The notes: a model not told the origin generated them from the letters alone. 33,197 nt of DNA from CAYNGH01 sp964396845 (GCA_964396845.1 CAYNGH010000021.1:1-33197), one strand, 5' to 3'; positions 1 to 8,350 are shown, counted from the stretch's first letter. Numbers and translations: made by a program.

Positions 1-143
1 CATCCATCGGGGTGTTCAAAGCGGACTCCGAACAGGTCAAATTCCGCCCGGGTGTATTGAATTTCCGCCTGGGCTGTTGCAATGGTGACCAACACAAACA
101 AGAAACTTAGAAACAACACCGGGAGATTCAGTTTCCTCTTCAT
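1..143 (-). CDS. Exported protein, N-terminal part only (truncated by window edge)
   Basis: The minus strand reads from an ATG at 143-141 without a stop to the window edge, giving 47 residues. It begins with a textbook signal peptide: MKRK, a hydrophobic core rich in Leu/Val/Phe, then TAQA followed by EIQY, so cleavage after about residue 26 is expected. A GAGAGGATG ribosome binding site lies about 8 bases upstream of the ATG. The mature start (EIQYTRAEFDLFGVRFEHPDG) is not one I recognise. It is divergent from the fumarase operon. The exported nature is well supported; the function is unknown because most of the gene is outside the window. Confidence 0.75.
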   Translation of the reverse strand, partial: MKRKLNLPVLFLSFLFVLVTIATAQAEIQYTRAEFDLFGVRFEHPDG

Positions 144-478
144 AAAATTATCATCCTCTCATGAAATATTTTACATAAAAAGTTTAACAGCGACCCGGGT
201 TTTTCCTGTCCCGATAAAAGCCAGAAATTATTCCCGGTTATTTCCCTGCAAAAAAAATATCGATGAGAATAAAATCCGGGAGGATTTGGGATCGTTTCAT
301 AGAAGGCTTTCCTCACAGGGATCAGCTGAAAATTGAGGATTAAACTGCTTCACAAACCGGCAAAATCTCCAAAAATGACATTTTATATAAGTAAAACTGG
401 ATTCTTCAGGGGATCGCCCGTATCAGCGGGCTGTCCCTTATTATATTTTCAGAATAATTCACAGAGGGGAATGGGTTT
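144..478. other. Divergent intergenic region with a leader hairpin
   Basis: This stretch separates the minus-strand exported protein from fumA. I see no convincing gene in it. It is AT-rich with several TATA-like words (for example around 381-390 and 439-448) but no clear TTGACA/TATAAT pair. A hairpin at 409-437 has a GCCCG/CGGGC core with a six-base loop and outer GGG/CCC pairs, and is followed by TTATTATATTTTC. It could be a weak terminator or a structured leader ahead of fumA. The fumA ribosome binding site (GAGGGGAA) lies at its end. Confidence 0.45.
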
Positions 479-1324
479 ATGAGAGAGATTCATGTGGATG
501 AGATTATCAGCCAGGTCAGCAGGATGTGCATTGAGGCAAACCTGTATCTGCCCGATGATGTGACTGCTGCCATCGAGAAGGCCCGAGCCGGGGATCCTTC
601 GCCCCAGGCCAGGGAAGTTCTGGGCAGACTGCTGGAAAACTCACAGATTGCCCGGGAAGAAAAAACTCCCCTGTGCCAGGATTGCGGTCTGGCGGTTTTT
701 TTCCTGGAGCTGGGTCAGGATGTTCGGATCACCGGGGGCAATCTGACAGATGCCATCAACCAGGGTGTCCGCCAGGGCTATGAAGAAGGTTACCTGCGAA
801 AATCCGCAGTGTGGGACCCGGTATTTGCCAGGAAAAACACCGGGGACAACACCCCGGCAATAATATATACAGATGTGGTGGAAGGAGATCGGCTCACCAT
901 CACCTTTGCTCCCAAGGGAGGGGGCAGTGAAAACATGAGTGCCCTGGGGATGCTCAAGCCTGCCCAGGGGTCTGCGGGAGTGCGGGATTTCGTGGTAAAA
1001 TCCGTTGACAACGCCGGGGCAAATCCCTGTCCTCCCATTGTTGTGGGGGTGGGCATCGGCGGGACTGCCGACAAGGCGATGCAACTGGCAAAAAAGGCAA
1101 TCATGCGGGATCTTGGATCAAAAAATCCCAACAGTGATATGGCAAGGCTGGAAGAAGAGATCCTCCGCCATATCAACCAGCTGGGAATCGGGCCTCAGGG
1201 TTTTGGCGGAAGCACCACTGCCCTGGGGGTAATGATCGAGGCATTTCCCTGCCACATTGCCAGCATGCCTGTGGCGGTGAACATCCAGTGTCATTCTGCC
1301 CGGCACAAAAAGACAGTAATTTAG
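479..1324 (+). CDS. fumA: Class I fumarate hydratase, alpha subunit
   Basis: Catalytic, iron-sulfur-binding half of the two-subunit, oxygen-sensitive fumarase that interconverts fumarate and malate in the cytoplasm. The 281 residues match the usual alpha-subunit length. Three cysteines sit where the family places its [4Fe-4S] ligands: Cys66 in PLCQDCG, Cys184 in NPCPP and Cys271 in NIQCHSARH. The first motif reads CQDCG where CQDTG is most common, giving an extra cysteine at 69. Other family marks are GGGSENMSALGML and GVGIGGTADKAM. The start has a GAGGGGAA ribosome binding site seven bases upstream. It is the first gene of a cluster with fumB and korD. L-tartrate dehydratase alpha is a close relative, but linkage to korDABC favours a TCA-cycle fumarase. 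Confidence 0.93.
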   Translation: MREIHVDEIISQVSRMCIEANLYLPDDVTAAIEKARAGDPSPQAREVLGRLLENSQIAREEKTPLCQDCGLAVFFLELGQDVRITGGNLTDAINQGVRQGYEEGYLRKSAVWDPVFARKNTGDNTPAIIYTDVVEGDRLTITFAPKGGGSENMSALGMLKPAQGSAGVRDFVVKSVDNAGANPCPPIVVGVGIGGTADKAMQLAKKAIMRDLGSKNPNSDMARLEEEILRHINQLGIGPQGFGGSTTALGVMIEAFPCHIASMPVAVNIQCHSARHKKTVI

Positions 1325-1346
1325 CAGATGGAAGAGGGGGTTACTT

Positions 1347-1898
1347 ATGAAGATAGAGCTTCCCATAACTCGTGAAAAAAGCCAGAAACTCCGCTCAGGC
1401 GATACTGTGGAGCTTTCCGGTGAAATGTATGTGTGCAGGGATGCAGTGCATAAAAAATTAATCGAGGCTCTGGATCGGGGCGAAGAACTGCCCCTGAATC
1501 TGGAAAACCAGACCATCTATTATATGGGGCCTTCCCCGGCCAGACCCGGCCAGGCCATCGGTTCTGCAGGGCCTACCACCAGTGGCCGGATGGATTCCTA
1601 TGTTCCCCGGCTTATGAAGGCGGGACTCAAGGGGATGATTGGCAAAGGCCCCCGGAACCAGGAAGTCAAGGATTCGATTATAAAACATGGCGGAGTATAT
1701 TTTGCCGCCATCGGCGGAGCAGGGGCATTAATTTCCCGGGCCATAAAAAAAGCCCAGGTGGTGGCCTATCCTGAGCTTGGCCCTGAAGCCCTGCGAAAGA
1801 TCACCGTGGAAGATTTTCCCGTTGTAGTGGTAAATGACATGCACGGCGGAGATCTGTATATTGCTGCAAAGGAGAAATACAGGACCAGCGGTAAGTGA
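1347..1898 (+). CDS. fumB: Class I fumarate hydratase, beta subunit
   Basis: Second subunit of the class I fumarase, equivalent to the C-terminal domain of single-chain FumA-type enzymes. The 183-residue length is normal. Recognisable segments are GPSPARPGQAIGSAGPTTSGRM, GLKGMIGKGPR, YFAAIGGAGAL and a C-terminal VVVNDMHGGDLY, all typical of this subunit. It starts 22 bases after fumA stops, with a GAGGGGG ribosome binding site, so the two are co-translated in equal amounts as the heteromer requires. The next gene begins 10 bases after the stop. Confidence 0.92.
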   Translation: MKIELPITREKSQKLRSGDTVELSGEMYVCRDAVHKKLIEALDRGEELPLNLENQTIYYMGPSPARPGQAIGSAGPTTSGRMDSYVPRLMKAGLKGMIGKGPRNQEVKDSIIKHGGVYFAAIGGAGALISRAIKKAQVVAYPELGPEALRKITVEDFPVVVVNDMHGGDLYIAAKEKYRTSGK

Positions 1899-1908
1899 CG
1901 GTCTGTAA

Positions 1909-2208
1909 GTGGCAGAGATGTCCCAGAGTGAGGCAAACAACGAAGTAATTTACGGAGATACCCCCAGCAGTGTTCTCTGCTGGCTGGGTGGATGCCTTGA
2001 AGACGGCAGGGATAAAATCCTGGTCGCCAGGGGATGGTGCAAGAAATGCGGCATCTGCATGAGCATCTGTCCGGTGAAAGCCCTGGACAGGGATGAGGAA
2101 GGGTATCCCATTGTTGACAATGACAAATGCATAAGCTGTGGAAACTGCGAGATAATGTGTCCGGATTTTGCAATAGCCGTTTCCTGTCTTAAAGAAAAGT
2201 CCAAATAA
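1909..2208 (+). CDS. korD: 2-oxoacid:ferredoxin oxidoreductase, delta (2x[4Fe-4S] ferredoxin) subunit
   Basis: Small electron-transfer subunit that carries electrons from the thiamine site of the alpha/beta core to ferredoxin. Two complete cluster motifs are visible: CKKCGICMSICP (Cys44, 47, 50, 54) and CISCGNCEIMCP (Cys74, 77, 80, 84), both with the CxxCxxCxxxCP spacing. About 40 residues before the first cluster include GGCLEDGRDKILVARGWC. The 99-residue reading uses a GTG start; the ATG three codons later (1918) is an alternative, and neither has a strong ribosome binding site, so coupling to fumB is likely. It belongs functionally with the alpha, beta and gamma subunits that follow an 85-base gap. 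Confidence 0.88.
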   Translation: MAEMSQSEANNEVIYGDTPSSVLCWLGGCLEDGRDKILVARGWCKKCGICMSICPVKALDRDEEGYPIVDNDKCISCGNCEIMCPDFAIAVSCLKEKSK

Positions 2209-2212
2209 TCAA

Positions 2213-2237
2213 GCCTGCCATCAGGCGGTATTTTTAT
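2213..2237 (+). terminator. Weak intrinsic terminator or attenuator between korD and korA
   Basis: A short stem GCCTG/CAGGC with loop CCAT is followed three bases later by TATTTTTATT. The stem is only five pairs, so partial termination or mRNA processing is more likely than a full stop. It sits inside the kor gene set rather than at its end. Confidence 0.4.
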
Positions 2238-2293
2238 TCAATTGCAAGATTACACCGTCCCGGTGAAGTCGATGCATTAACAGGGAGAATCTT

Positions 2294-3484
2294 ATGGGAT
2301 TGAAAATAAAATCCAGGCCGATTTCTGACCTTGGCTACATTGATTACCAGGAAGAACATCTGATATACGGTTTTGTCCAGGGTAATGAAACCTGCGCCGA
2401 GTCGGCGGTTCTGGCGGGTTGTGATTTTTTTGGCGGTTATCCCATAACCCCGTCATCAGAGATTGCCGAGGTCCTGTCCCGGAGGCTTCTTCAGGAGGGC
2501 GGGGCATTCATCCAGATGGAAGATGAAATCGCCTCCATGGCGGCCATCATTGGAGCATCTCTGGGGGGGGCCAGGTCTATGACTGCCACATCAGGGCCGG
2601 GGTTTTCCCTGATGCAGGAAAACCTGGGCTATGCCATCACCGCGGAGGTCCCATGCGTGGTGGTGAATGTTCAACGGCTGGGGCCTTCCACCGGCGGGCC
2701 GACATCCCCTGCTCAGGGGGATATGATGCAGGCCCGATGGGGCACCCACGGAGATCATCCCATAATCAGCCTCTGTCCATCCACAATACAGGAAGTTCTT
2801 GAGTTGACAGTGGTTTCCTTTGATTTTGCAGAACGTTATCGAACCCCGGTGGTTCTATTGATGGATGAAACCATCGGCCATATGAGGGAACGGGTTACCT
2901 TTCCCCGGAAGAGGGACATCAAAATCTTCGATCGTCTTCGAAGTCTGCCTCCGGGGGAGGAATATCTACCCTACAGTATGAGCTGTGAAAATGGAGTCCC
3001 TCCCCTGTTGAGTTTCGGTGAAGGTGCCCGGTATCATGTCACAGGACTGATTCATGACGAAGCAGGGTTCCCCACCCGCCGCCAGGATGAGATCCAGGAA
3101 TGGTATGCAAGAATCTACAAAAAAATTGACATGGGAAGAGATACTATAGACTTATATGACACATACAACCTGGAGGATGCCGACACCGTCATCATCTCCT
3201 ATGGCATCTCAGCCCGGACCGGCCTGGAGGCCATGGTTCGTGCCCGCAGGGCAGGTCACAGGGTTGGGCTGATCAAACTGCTTACCATATGGCCATTCCC
3301 CGAGGATATGATCCGGGAAGTCCTGAACAATGTGGATCGGGTTATTGTGCCGGAATTGAACCGGGGGCAGATAATCCTTGAGATTGAAAGGCTCAACCGG
3401 CGGGGCATTCCCATTATCGGGGTCAACCGTTATGACGGCGGTATTTTAAACTTCAAATCGGTGCTACAAGCTATAGGAGGTTAA
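2294..3484 (+). CDS. korA: 2-oxoglutarate:ferredoxin oxidoreductase, alpha subunit
   Basis: Alpha subunit of a CoA-dependent 2-oxoacid:ferredoxin oxidoreductase, most like the 2-oxoglutarate enzyme, converting 2-oxoglutarate, CoA and oxidised ferredoxin to succinyl-CoA and CO2 or running in reverse. The pyrimidine-binding domain opens with GNETCAESAVLAGCDFFGGYPITPSSE; MEDEIASMAAIIGASLGGAR and SGPGFSLMQENLGYA follow, then a run typical of the family, VVNVQRLGPSTGGPT. The C-terminal half holds the second transketolase-like domain (IISYGISARTGLEAM). 396 residues is a normal length. A GGGAG site lies close before the ATG. The substrate is inferred from subunit order D-A-B-C and the fumarase neighbours; a branched-chain 2-oxoacid enzyme (Vor) is the main alternative. 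Confidence 0.9.
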   Translation: MGLKIKSRPISDLGYIDYQEEHLIYGFVQGNETCAESAVLAGCDFFGGYPITPSSEIAEVLSRRLLQEGGAFIQMEDEIASMAAIIGASLGGARSMTATSGPGFSLMQENLGYAITAEVPCVVVNVQRLGPSTGGPTSPAQGDMMQARWGTHGDHPIISLCPSTIQEVLELTVVSFDFAERYRTPVVLLMDETIGHMRERVTFPRKRDIKIFDRLRSLPPGEEYLPYSMSCENGVPPLLSFGEGARYHVTGLIHDEAGFPTRRQDEIQEWYARIYKKIDMGRDTIDLYDTYNLEDADTVIISYGISARTGLEAMVRARRAGHRVGLIKLLTIWPFPEDMIREVLNNVDRVIVPELNRGQIILEIERLNRRGIPIIGVNRYDGGILNFKSVLQAIGG

Positions 3485-3491
3485 ATATCTG

Positions 3492-4364
3492 ATGGAAAGA
3501 ACCGCCTGCCTGGTTCAGGAATACCTGCGGCCCACCAAAAAATTCCCATCAGTCTGGTGCCCGGGCTGTGGTGACGGCATCATTCTGGGGTGTATTCTCC
3601 GGGCTGTCCGTCGCATTGGCTGGGACAAGGACGATGTAGCCATGGTCAGCGGTATCGGCTGTTCTGGAAGAATGCCGGTGTATGCGGACTTCAACACCCT
3701 TCACACCACCCATGGAAGGGCTCTGGCCTTTTCCACAGGATTGAAGCTGGCCAACCAGAGGCTTCATGTGATAACCATCATGGGGGATGGCGATGCCATG
3801 GCCATCGGCGGGAACCACTTCATTCATACCTGCCGGAGAAATGTCGATCTCACTGCCATTGTCATAAACAACCGGATATACGGCATGACCGGGGGCCAGT
3901 GTTCTCCCACCACCCCCACCGACAGCATTGCCACCACCAGTACCTTCGGCAACATTGATCAGCCCTTCGATGTGTCCTTTCTGGCAGAAGCCGCGGGGGC
4001 ATCCTTTGTGGGCCGATCCACCGTGGCTCATCCCCGGGAGTTGGAGAACATCATTTTCAGGGCATTCCAGAAGAACGGTTTCGCCGTGGTGGAAGCTATA
4101 TCCAACTGTCATACCTACTTTGGCAGGCTCAACCGGGTGGGACAGGCCCCGGAGATGATCCGCTGGTTCAAGGAGAATACTGCCCCGGTGAAGACTCCCC
4201 AGGAAAAGCGCCAGGGAAAGATGACCAGGGGAATCTTTGTTGACAAGGACATCAAGGGCTATGTGGATTATTACCGGGAGCTGATGGAAAAATCCATGGT
4301 TGCCAAGGACAGGGTTCTGGAAGAACGCCAGCAGAGAAGCATGGCCAGGTCAACTAAAAGATAG
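3492..4364 (+). CDS. korB: 2-oxoglutarate:ferredoxin oxidoreductase, beta subunit (TPP-binding)
   Basis: Thiamine diphosphate-binding subunit of the oxidoreductase. WCPGCGDG near the N-terminus (Cys23, Cys26) is the hallmark of KorB/PorB-type chains. The TPP-Mg motif is GDGDAMAIGGNHF (from Gly98), followed by INNRIYGMTGGQ, the usual end of that fold. The protein is 290 residues with a basic, lysine/arginine-rich tail beyond the core. It follows korA by seven bases, whose end AGGAGG serves as its ribosome binding site, so the two are translationally linked. Confidence 0.92.
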   Translation: MERTACLVQEYLRPTKKFPSVWCPGCGDGIILGCILRAVRRIGWDKDDVAMVSGIGCSGRMPVYADFNTLHTTHGRALAFSTGLKLANQRLHVITIMGDGDAMAIGGNHFIHTCRRNVDLTAIVINNRIYGMTGGQCSPTTPTDSIATTSTFGNIDQPFDVSFLAEAAGASFVGRSTVAHPRELENIIFRAFQKNGFAVVEAISNCHTYFGRLNRVGQAPEMIRWFKENTAPVKTPQEKRQGKMTRGIFVDKDIKGYVDYYRELMEKSMVAKDRVLEERQQRSMARSTKR

Positions 4365-4394
4365 ATTGAACGGGATTATGGAGGAAACCATTCC

Positions 4395-4958
4395 ATGGAG
4401 GAAAGATTTGACATAAGACTCGCCGGCCTCGGCGGACAGGGATTGCTTCTGGCGGGTTTGATTCTGGGTGATGCTGCAGCAGTCCACGAGGGCCTCAATG
4501 CAGTTCAGACCATCAATTATGCTCCCCTGGCCAGAGGAGCGCCAAGCCGGGCCGAGGTGGCCATTTCCCGAGGGCCCATATATTTCCCGGAGGTTGAAGA
4601 AGCAGATATCCTGCTGGCAATGAGCCAGGATTCTTTTGACTCATTCAGGGACACCATGAAGCCTGGCGGTGTTATCATAGTTAATTCCAGCGATGCCAAG
4701 GAAACTCCCGGCGACAATGTGGTGAGCTTTCCCATATCCAGGCTTGCCAGAACATATACCGGCAGAGAAATAACCGGAAGCATCCTTGCCTTGGGAATAA
4801 TCAGCAAGCTGACAGGCATGGTCAGTGCTGACTCCATAAAAAAATCCATCCAGCAGAGAGCGCCCAGGGGCACTGTAGAGTTGAATCTCAAGGCACTGGA
4901 CGTGGGGCTGTCGGTGGAGATCCCGGAAAAATTCTGCACTGCCTTTGCGCCTCAATAA
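4395..4958 (+). CDS. korC: 2-oxoglutarate:ferredoxin oxidoreductase, gamma subunit
   Basis: Gamma subunit of the complex, 187 residues. It starts RLAGLGGQGLLLAGLILGDAAA, the glycine-rich N-terminus typical of this family, and continues with TINYAPLARGAPSRAEV, matching the usual segment in which a conserved GG/AR pattern precedes SRAEV. It closes the korDABC set, 30 bases after korB, with a GGAGGAAA ribosome binding site. A hairpin with run-off in both directions follows at once, so this is the end of the transcript. Confidence 0.92.
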   Translation: MEERFDIRLAGLGGQGLLLAGLILGDAAAVHEGLNAVQTINYAPLARGAPSRAEVAISRGPIYFPEVEEADILLAMSQDSFDSFRDTMKPGGVIIVNSSDAKETPGDNVVSFPISRLARTYTGREITGSILALGIISKLTGMVSADSIKKSIQQRAPRGTVELNLKALDVGLSVEIPEKFCTAFAPQ

Positions 4959-4985
4959 AAATGCGCTCACCAGGAGCGCATAGTC
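4955..4985 (-). terminator. Intrinsic terminator between convergent korC and the repeat protein
   Basis: A perfect 8-bp stem, ATGCGCTC/GAGCGCAT with loop ACCAG (4961-4981). Read on the minus strand it runs straight into TTTTATTG, a proper U-tract, so it terminates the minus-strand gene; on the plus strand the tail is A-rich and weaker, though the hairpin may still serve korC. Confidence 0.75.
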
Positions 4986-5023
4986 AAAATATGGCGAAAA
5001 ATTAGGGGCCTGCTGTAGTTTCT

Positions 5024-5629
5024 CTATCCCTTCAGAGGAGTTCTGGGTTTGTAGTCGCCTCTTGCATAGACATCCAGGAGTTTATTAAAAAAATTCATCC
5101 TGGAGTTAAGTATTGATCTTTCAAATCCTGACATGTCCCCCCGGGTAAACTGGTTGTGAATGACCCGGGTTCTGTGAAGGTAATTCTTCAGGTAATGGGT
5201 TTCGTGACTGTTATATACACCGCCCTGAACACCTTTTTCTATGGCTCCGGACATACTGCCATAAAAATCCTCGCCGGGAATCTGGAAAGCATTATTTGCA
5301 TCGCTGGCATTAACAAAACCGTTCAAGAAAGAATCCAACACATGCCGGCGATCCCGGAGAAGCCTCTGCCTCCAGGGGGTCATTCCTTTTATGTCCCAAT
5401 CCTGCTGAAGGGCCTGGGTTTTTGACAGATATCTTTCCATATACCTGAACTTTGATGAGGAGATATTCCCCCTTGTGCCCAGGTATTTCAGCTGGTTCTG
5501 AGCCTTTGAATAATATGCCTCATTAGCCATTCTTCCTACATCCACAAGATCACCTCTTATCAACCTGTTAATACTATTATAACCTCTTATCCCGAAAAAG
5601 TAAATATTTTCATGTCCTGGGATTTGCAT
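5024..5629 (-). CDS. Unrecognised helical-repeat protein
   Basis: A 201-residue hydrophilic protein rich in Tyr, Asn, Arg and Phe with no signal peptide or membrane helix. I do not recognise it by name. It can be read as about five units of 27-32 residues, each opening with a basic-Gly turn and followed by an amphipathic helix: IRGDLVDVG, GTRGNISSSK, DIKGMTPWR, EKGVQGGVYNS and TRGDMSGFE. The fourth and fifth units recall the pattern I.xGVxSGxLTxxE...xDGxxTxxE seen in small exported bacterial proteins of unknown role, but here without an export signal; this link is inference. The ATG lacks a strong ribosome binding site and no earlier in-frame start is visible. Support for a real gene comes from the well-formed minus-strand terminator just past its stop. 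Confidence 0.62.
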   Translation of the reverse strand: MQIPGHENIYFFGIRGYNSINRLIRGDLVDVGRMANEAYYSKAQNQLKYLGTRGNISSSKFRYMERYLSKTQALQQDWDIKGMTPWRQRLLRDRRHVLDSFLNGFVNASDANNAFQIPGEDFYGSMSGAIEKGVQGGVYNSHETHYLKNYLHRTRVIHNQFTRGDMSGFERSILNSRMNFFNKLLDVYARGDYKPRTPLKG

Positions 5630-5717
5630 AGGCTGTATTAATTTTGGCCCTTGAATAAAGGAAATTGAGCCTGTCGATAAAAAATAATCATATCAGAAAA
5701 AATTGGAAGCTATAAGC

Positions 5718-6431
5718 ATGACAATCTATTCATATTCAGGTCTGGATCATATAAGCATCAACCTGCCTCCAGAAGAGGACATTCTGGAGATCCAAAATCT
5801 TCTTAAAACCTCGGGGTTCCCTTTTTCCGGGAATTCCGGCGCCAGGGGTGAGGATTTCATATCATACAATATTTTTACCGGCCCCTGTTATCTGGAGATG
5901 ATAAAACACAACTACCCGGAGTCCCAGAATCCGCCACCGGGCAGGGTTTTGGGAATCACTCTGGGGACCCGGCATATTTATGAAATTTATAAAATCCTCA
6001 AAAAAACCGGTTTTGATATTGATGAGCCGGATAGAGGTCAATACGAAAAGAAACGCAGTAAGACTTCCCTCCCCTACTTCACCCTGGCCATGCCGATGTT
6101 GGAAGGACTGACCCTGAAGATCCAATGGATCCAGAGGGATCCCATGCTGGAGAATCTTCTCATGTCCTCTCCTGAGCCTAACAGCCGGAAGACCCGAGGG
6201 GCGTGGAATTATGACACTGTAAAAATAACCGGCCCTCTCACCAGCAGAGATGTTTCAGTGCTGGAGCGAGTTTTTTCCGGATTTGCCCTTGAAAGCCCCT
6301 TGGAATTGAGCCGGGGAAAAATACTCTTTGTCCGGGGTGACGAAGAACATGTCCTCCTGCGGTGTTCCGGGGCCCGGGGAGAGTATTCAGGCAGGGAAGT
6401 TTCACTGTTCAACCTTGCCATTAAAACTTGA
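5718..6431 (+). CDS. VOC (glyoxalase-like) fold protein
   Basis: A 237-residue cytoplasmic protein beginning YSGLDHISINLP, the first strand of a vicinal-oxygen-chelate module, with the His in the usual metal-ligand position. IFTGPCYLEMIKHNYPES contains the matching Glu, and GRVLGITLGTRHIYEIYKILKKTGFDIDEPDRG looks like the start of a second half-module, as in glyoxalase_3-type proteins. The C-terminal third (from about residue 155) no longer resembles the family. Chemistry is unknown. The ATG at 5718 is preferred over a TTG 15 bases earlier because GGAAG lies eight bases upstream of it. The next gene starts 17 bases after the stop, so the two form an operon. Confidence 0.7.
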   Translation: MTIYSYSGLDHISINLPPEEDILEIQNLLKTSGFPFSGNSGARGEDFISYNIFTGPCYLEMIKHNYPESQNPPPGRVLGITLGTRHIYEIYKILKKTGFDIDEPDRGQYEKKRSKTSLPYFTLAMPMLEGLTLKIQWIQRDPMLENLLMSSPEPNSRKTRGAWNYDTVKITGPLTSRDVSVLERVFSGFALESPLELSRGKILFVRGDEEHVLLRCSGARGEYSGREVSLFNLAIKT

Positions 6432-6448
6432 TTGGGGAATCAGCCATT

Positions 6449-7537
6449 ATGGATATTTCAAAAAATATTTCCAGCCAGTATCCCAAGGTCCCGCCAGTGG
6501 CCCTTGGCACATGGGAAGAGCTTTACCGTCAATCGGTGGAGTTTAGAAATGTCAAGCCCTGGCGATATGTCCAGGAGCAAGATATCTTTGCAGTGGAGGA
6601 CCCGGTGACGGGCCAGCCGGGATTCTGCCATATCACCGGTTCCGGGGGAATGCATCGGGCACTTTCGATATACCGCGGGACAGCTGGTCTTCATTTTATC
6701 ATGAATCTGCTTCGAAACCAGGAAAAAATCGAGCCTGAGTCCATCCTCCTCAACTGCGACAAGCTGGAGGCATCCTTTGAAGACCGGGGGACCCTGGATG
6801 AAAAGGATCTGGATATCATAAAAAAACTAAACCTGCAATTCAGAGGCAGACTCAACTGGCCCATGTTCAGGGATTACAGGCCGGGGTATCTGCCATGGTT
6901 TGTTGACGAGGAAGGAGCAAAATTTTTAAACCATGCCCTCAGAATGGCATATCTTGTTTCCATGAACGTCTATGCCGGCGGTGATACAGTCCCCAGCCCC
7001 ATGGAAACGGGCCGTTTCACCCTATTCCGTCTGGAGGAGATTGAGGGCGAAACAAAGCTCAAGGGTGAAATCGCCGACATCCCCAGCTCTGAGTCGAATA
7101 AGACATGCGTAAAGATTGACGAACTGCGCCTGGCTCGTCTGGCCAGAAAAATCACCAGTCACAGCGGCATATGGGAGGTGGGAGGCGTTTTCTCCCAGGT
7201 GGCCATTACCGACAAGACCCGGAACAGACCTTATTTTCCGGCTATTCTCCTGTGGGTTGACAACTCCAGCGAAAAGGTCGTATATCATCAGCTGGCCAAA
7301 AAAGAAAATATCATGAATATGCTGGCGGAAGGGACCCTGCAGGCCATCGAAAATGAAGACAGAGCACCGGTGGAGATTCGTGTTTTTCTCGACAGCACAT
7401 ACGAACTGCTTCAACCGATGGGGGCAAAATTCCGCAGTCTTGTAACCCTTGCCCAGCCATCCCCCCTGATGCAGGGTTTCCTGAAGTTTGTAAAGGCCAC
7501 CATTGAACAGCCGGAGATTTTCGGAGGCATGGGATAA
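6449..7537 (+). CDS. DUF7309/DUF6930-type protein of unknown function
   Basis: A 362-residue protein of a family whose role is not known. It shows the N-terminal pattern I associate with DUF7309 (WEELYRQSVEF, PWRYVQEQDIFAVEDPVTGQPGFCHITGSGG, then ALSIYRGTAGL) and a middle part ending FEDRGTLDEKDL, FRGRLNWPMFRDYRPGYLPWFVDEEGAKFL. The C-terminal part (from about residue 215) fits DUF6930, including VFLDS near the end. No signal peptide or membrane helix is present, so it is cytoplasmic. The ATG at 6449 follows TTGGGGAA at good spacing; a TTG 21 bases earlier is less likely. It is co-transcribed with the VOC protein. The family assignment is from memory of the motif pattern; the function is open. 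Confidence 0.72.
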   Translation: MDISKNISSQYPKVPPVALGTWEELYRQSVEFRNVKPWRYVQEQDIFAVEDPVTGQPGFCHITGSGGMHRALSIYRGTAGLHFIMNLLRNQEKIEPESILLNCDKLEASFEDRGTLDEKDLDIIKKLNLQFRGRLNWPMFRDYRPGYLPWFVDEEGAKFLNHALRMAYLVSMNVYAGGDTVPSPMETGRFTLFRLEEIEGETKLKGEIADIPSSESNKTCVKIDELRLARLARKITSHSGIWEVGGVFSQVAITDKTRNRPYFPAILLWVDNSSEKVVYHQLAKKENIMNMLAEGTLQAIENEDRAPVEIRVFLDSTYELLQPMGAKFRSLVTLAQPSPLMQGFLKFVKATIEQPEIFGGMG

Positions 7538-7751
7538 ATTTTTTTCCATAAGAAAAATTTGTTTTGCCAACTTTTTTATTCAAGGAAGGAAATTTCCCCT
7601 GACAAGTGGAATTAATAAGCCGGTTCGGATTATACCCCATGCCGGGGCCTGTATTTATCCAGGGCGGATAAAGCCGATGACAGCGGGATTTATGAAACAA
7701 AGGAAAATAAATCCGGCAGATCCGGTCAGGCTGGGGCCGTAACAGGCAGGC

Positions 7752-7760
7752 TGGTATAAT
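7752..7760 (+). promoter_or_regulatory. Extended -10 promoter candidate
   Basis: TGGTATAAT is a perfect extended -10 element (TGnTATAAT) 34 bases upstream of the exported-protein start at 7794. The -35 position (7732-7737, TGGGGC) is poor, which is normal for extended -10 promoters. Confidence 0.55.
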
Positions 7761-7793
7761 CCTGAAATTACATCATTTACAGAAAGGAGTCGG

Positions 7794-8324
7794 ATGATGA
7801 GGAAAGGTCTTATCGCACTCATACTGCTCGTTGCAGTGGCCTTTTTAATGACCGGCATTGCCCGGGCCGAAGAGCCTTCCAGTGTCGGATCAGTTATCGA
7901 AGAAAAGGTTTACCAGACTTATAACGAGTATGTATATCCCACCGGAAACAGGATGTTTTATCTTCCCCGGTGGCACGAGGTGAAATTTGACTGTCACAAC
8001 GGCAAATTTTTCCAGTTGAAGTACTACTCCTATCACATGCGGGAGCTGCCCGAAATCAATGAGGAAGGGACATTTGACTGCAAAGTCTATTTCTACACTC
8101 CCACAGGACAGCTCTTTGGAATCAGAAGAGTAAAGGATCTCGACAAGAACCGTTACATTTCGATTCCCCATAATGACCGTTCACCAAACTATGAACGGCT
8201 GATAGTCCGCATTGAGAACAATACTGATCTTAACAAGGACTTTAACTTCAAGGTTATTGATCCTGTGGACCCGGTCATGGGGACCCCGATGAAGAGAGCA
8301 AACTTCCGGGTAATCATGCACTGA
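7794..8324 (+). CDS. Small exported protein of unknown function
   Basis: A 176-residue protein with a clear signal peptide: MMRKG, about 16 hydrophobic residues, then TGIARA and EEP, so cleavage near residue 25. The mature part is rich in Tyr, Phe and charged residues, with RMFYLPRWHEVKFDCHNGKFFQLKYYSYHMREL and two cysteines, and looks like an all-beta domain of about 150 residues. I do not recognise the family. AGAAAGGAG lies just upstream; ATG at 7797 is an equally good start. A perfect terminator follows, so it is a single-gene transcript with its own extended -10 promoter. It is the first of several exported proteins in this part of the window. Confidence 0.75.
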   Translation: MMRKGLIALILLVAVAFLMTGIARAEEPSSVGSVIEEKVYQTYNEYVYPTGNRMFYLPRWHEVKFDCHNGKFFQLKYYSYHMRELPEINEEGTFDCKVYFYTPTGQLFGIRRVKDLDKNRYISIPHNDRSPNYERLIVRIENNTDLNKDFNFKVIDPVDPVMGTPMKRANFRVIMH

Positions 8325-8350
8325 GCCATCGGCGCAAAACCAGATGAAAA

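Noticed and set aside
82..336. An 84-residue plus-strand frame near the window start
   Set aside because: It lies over the signal peptide of the minus-strand gene, has no ribosome binding site and does not read like a protein.
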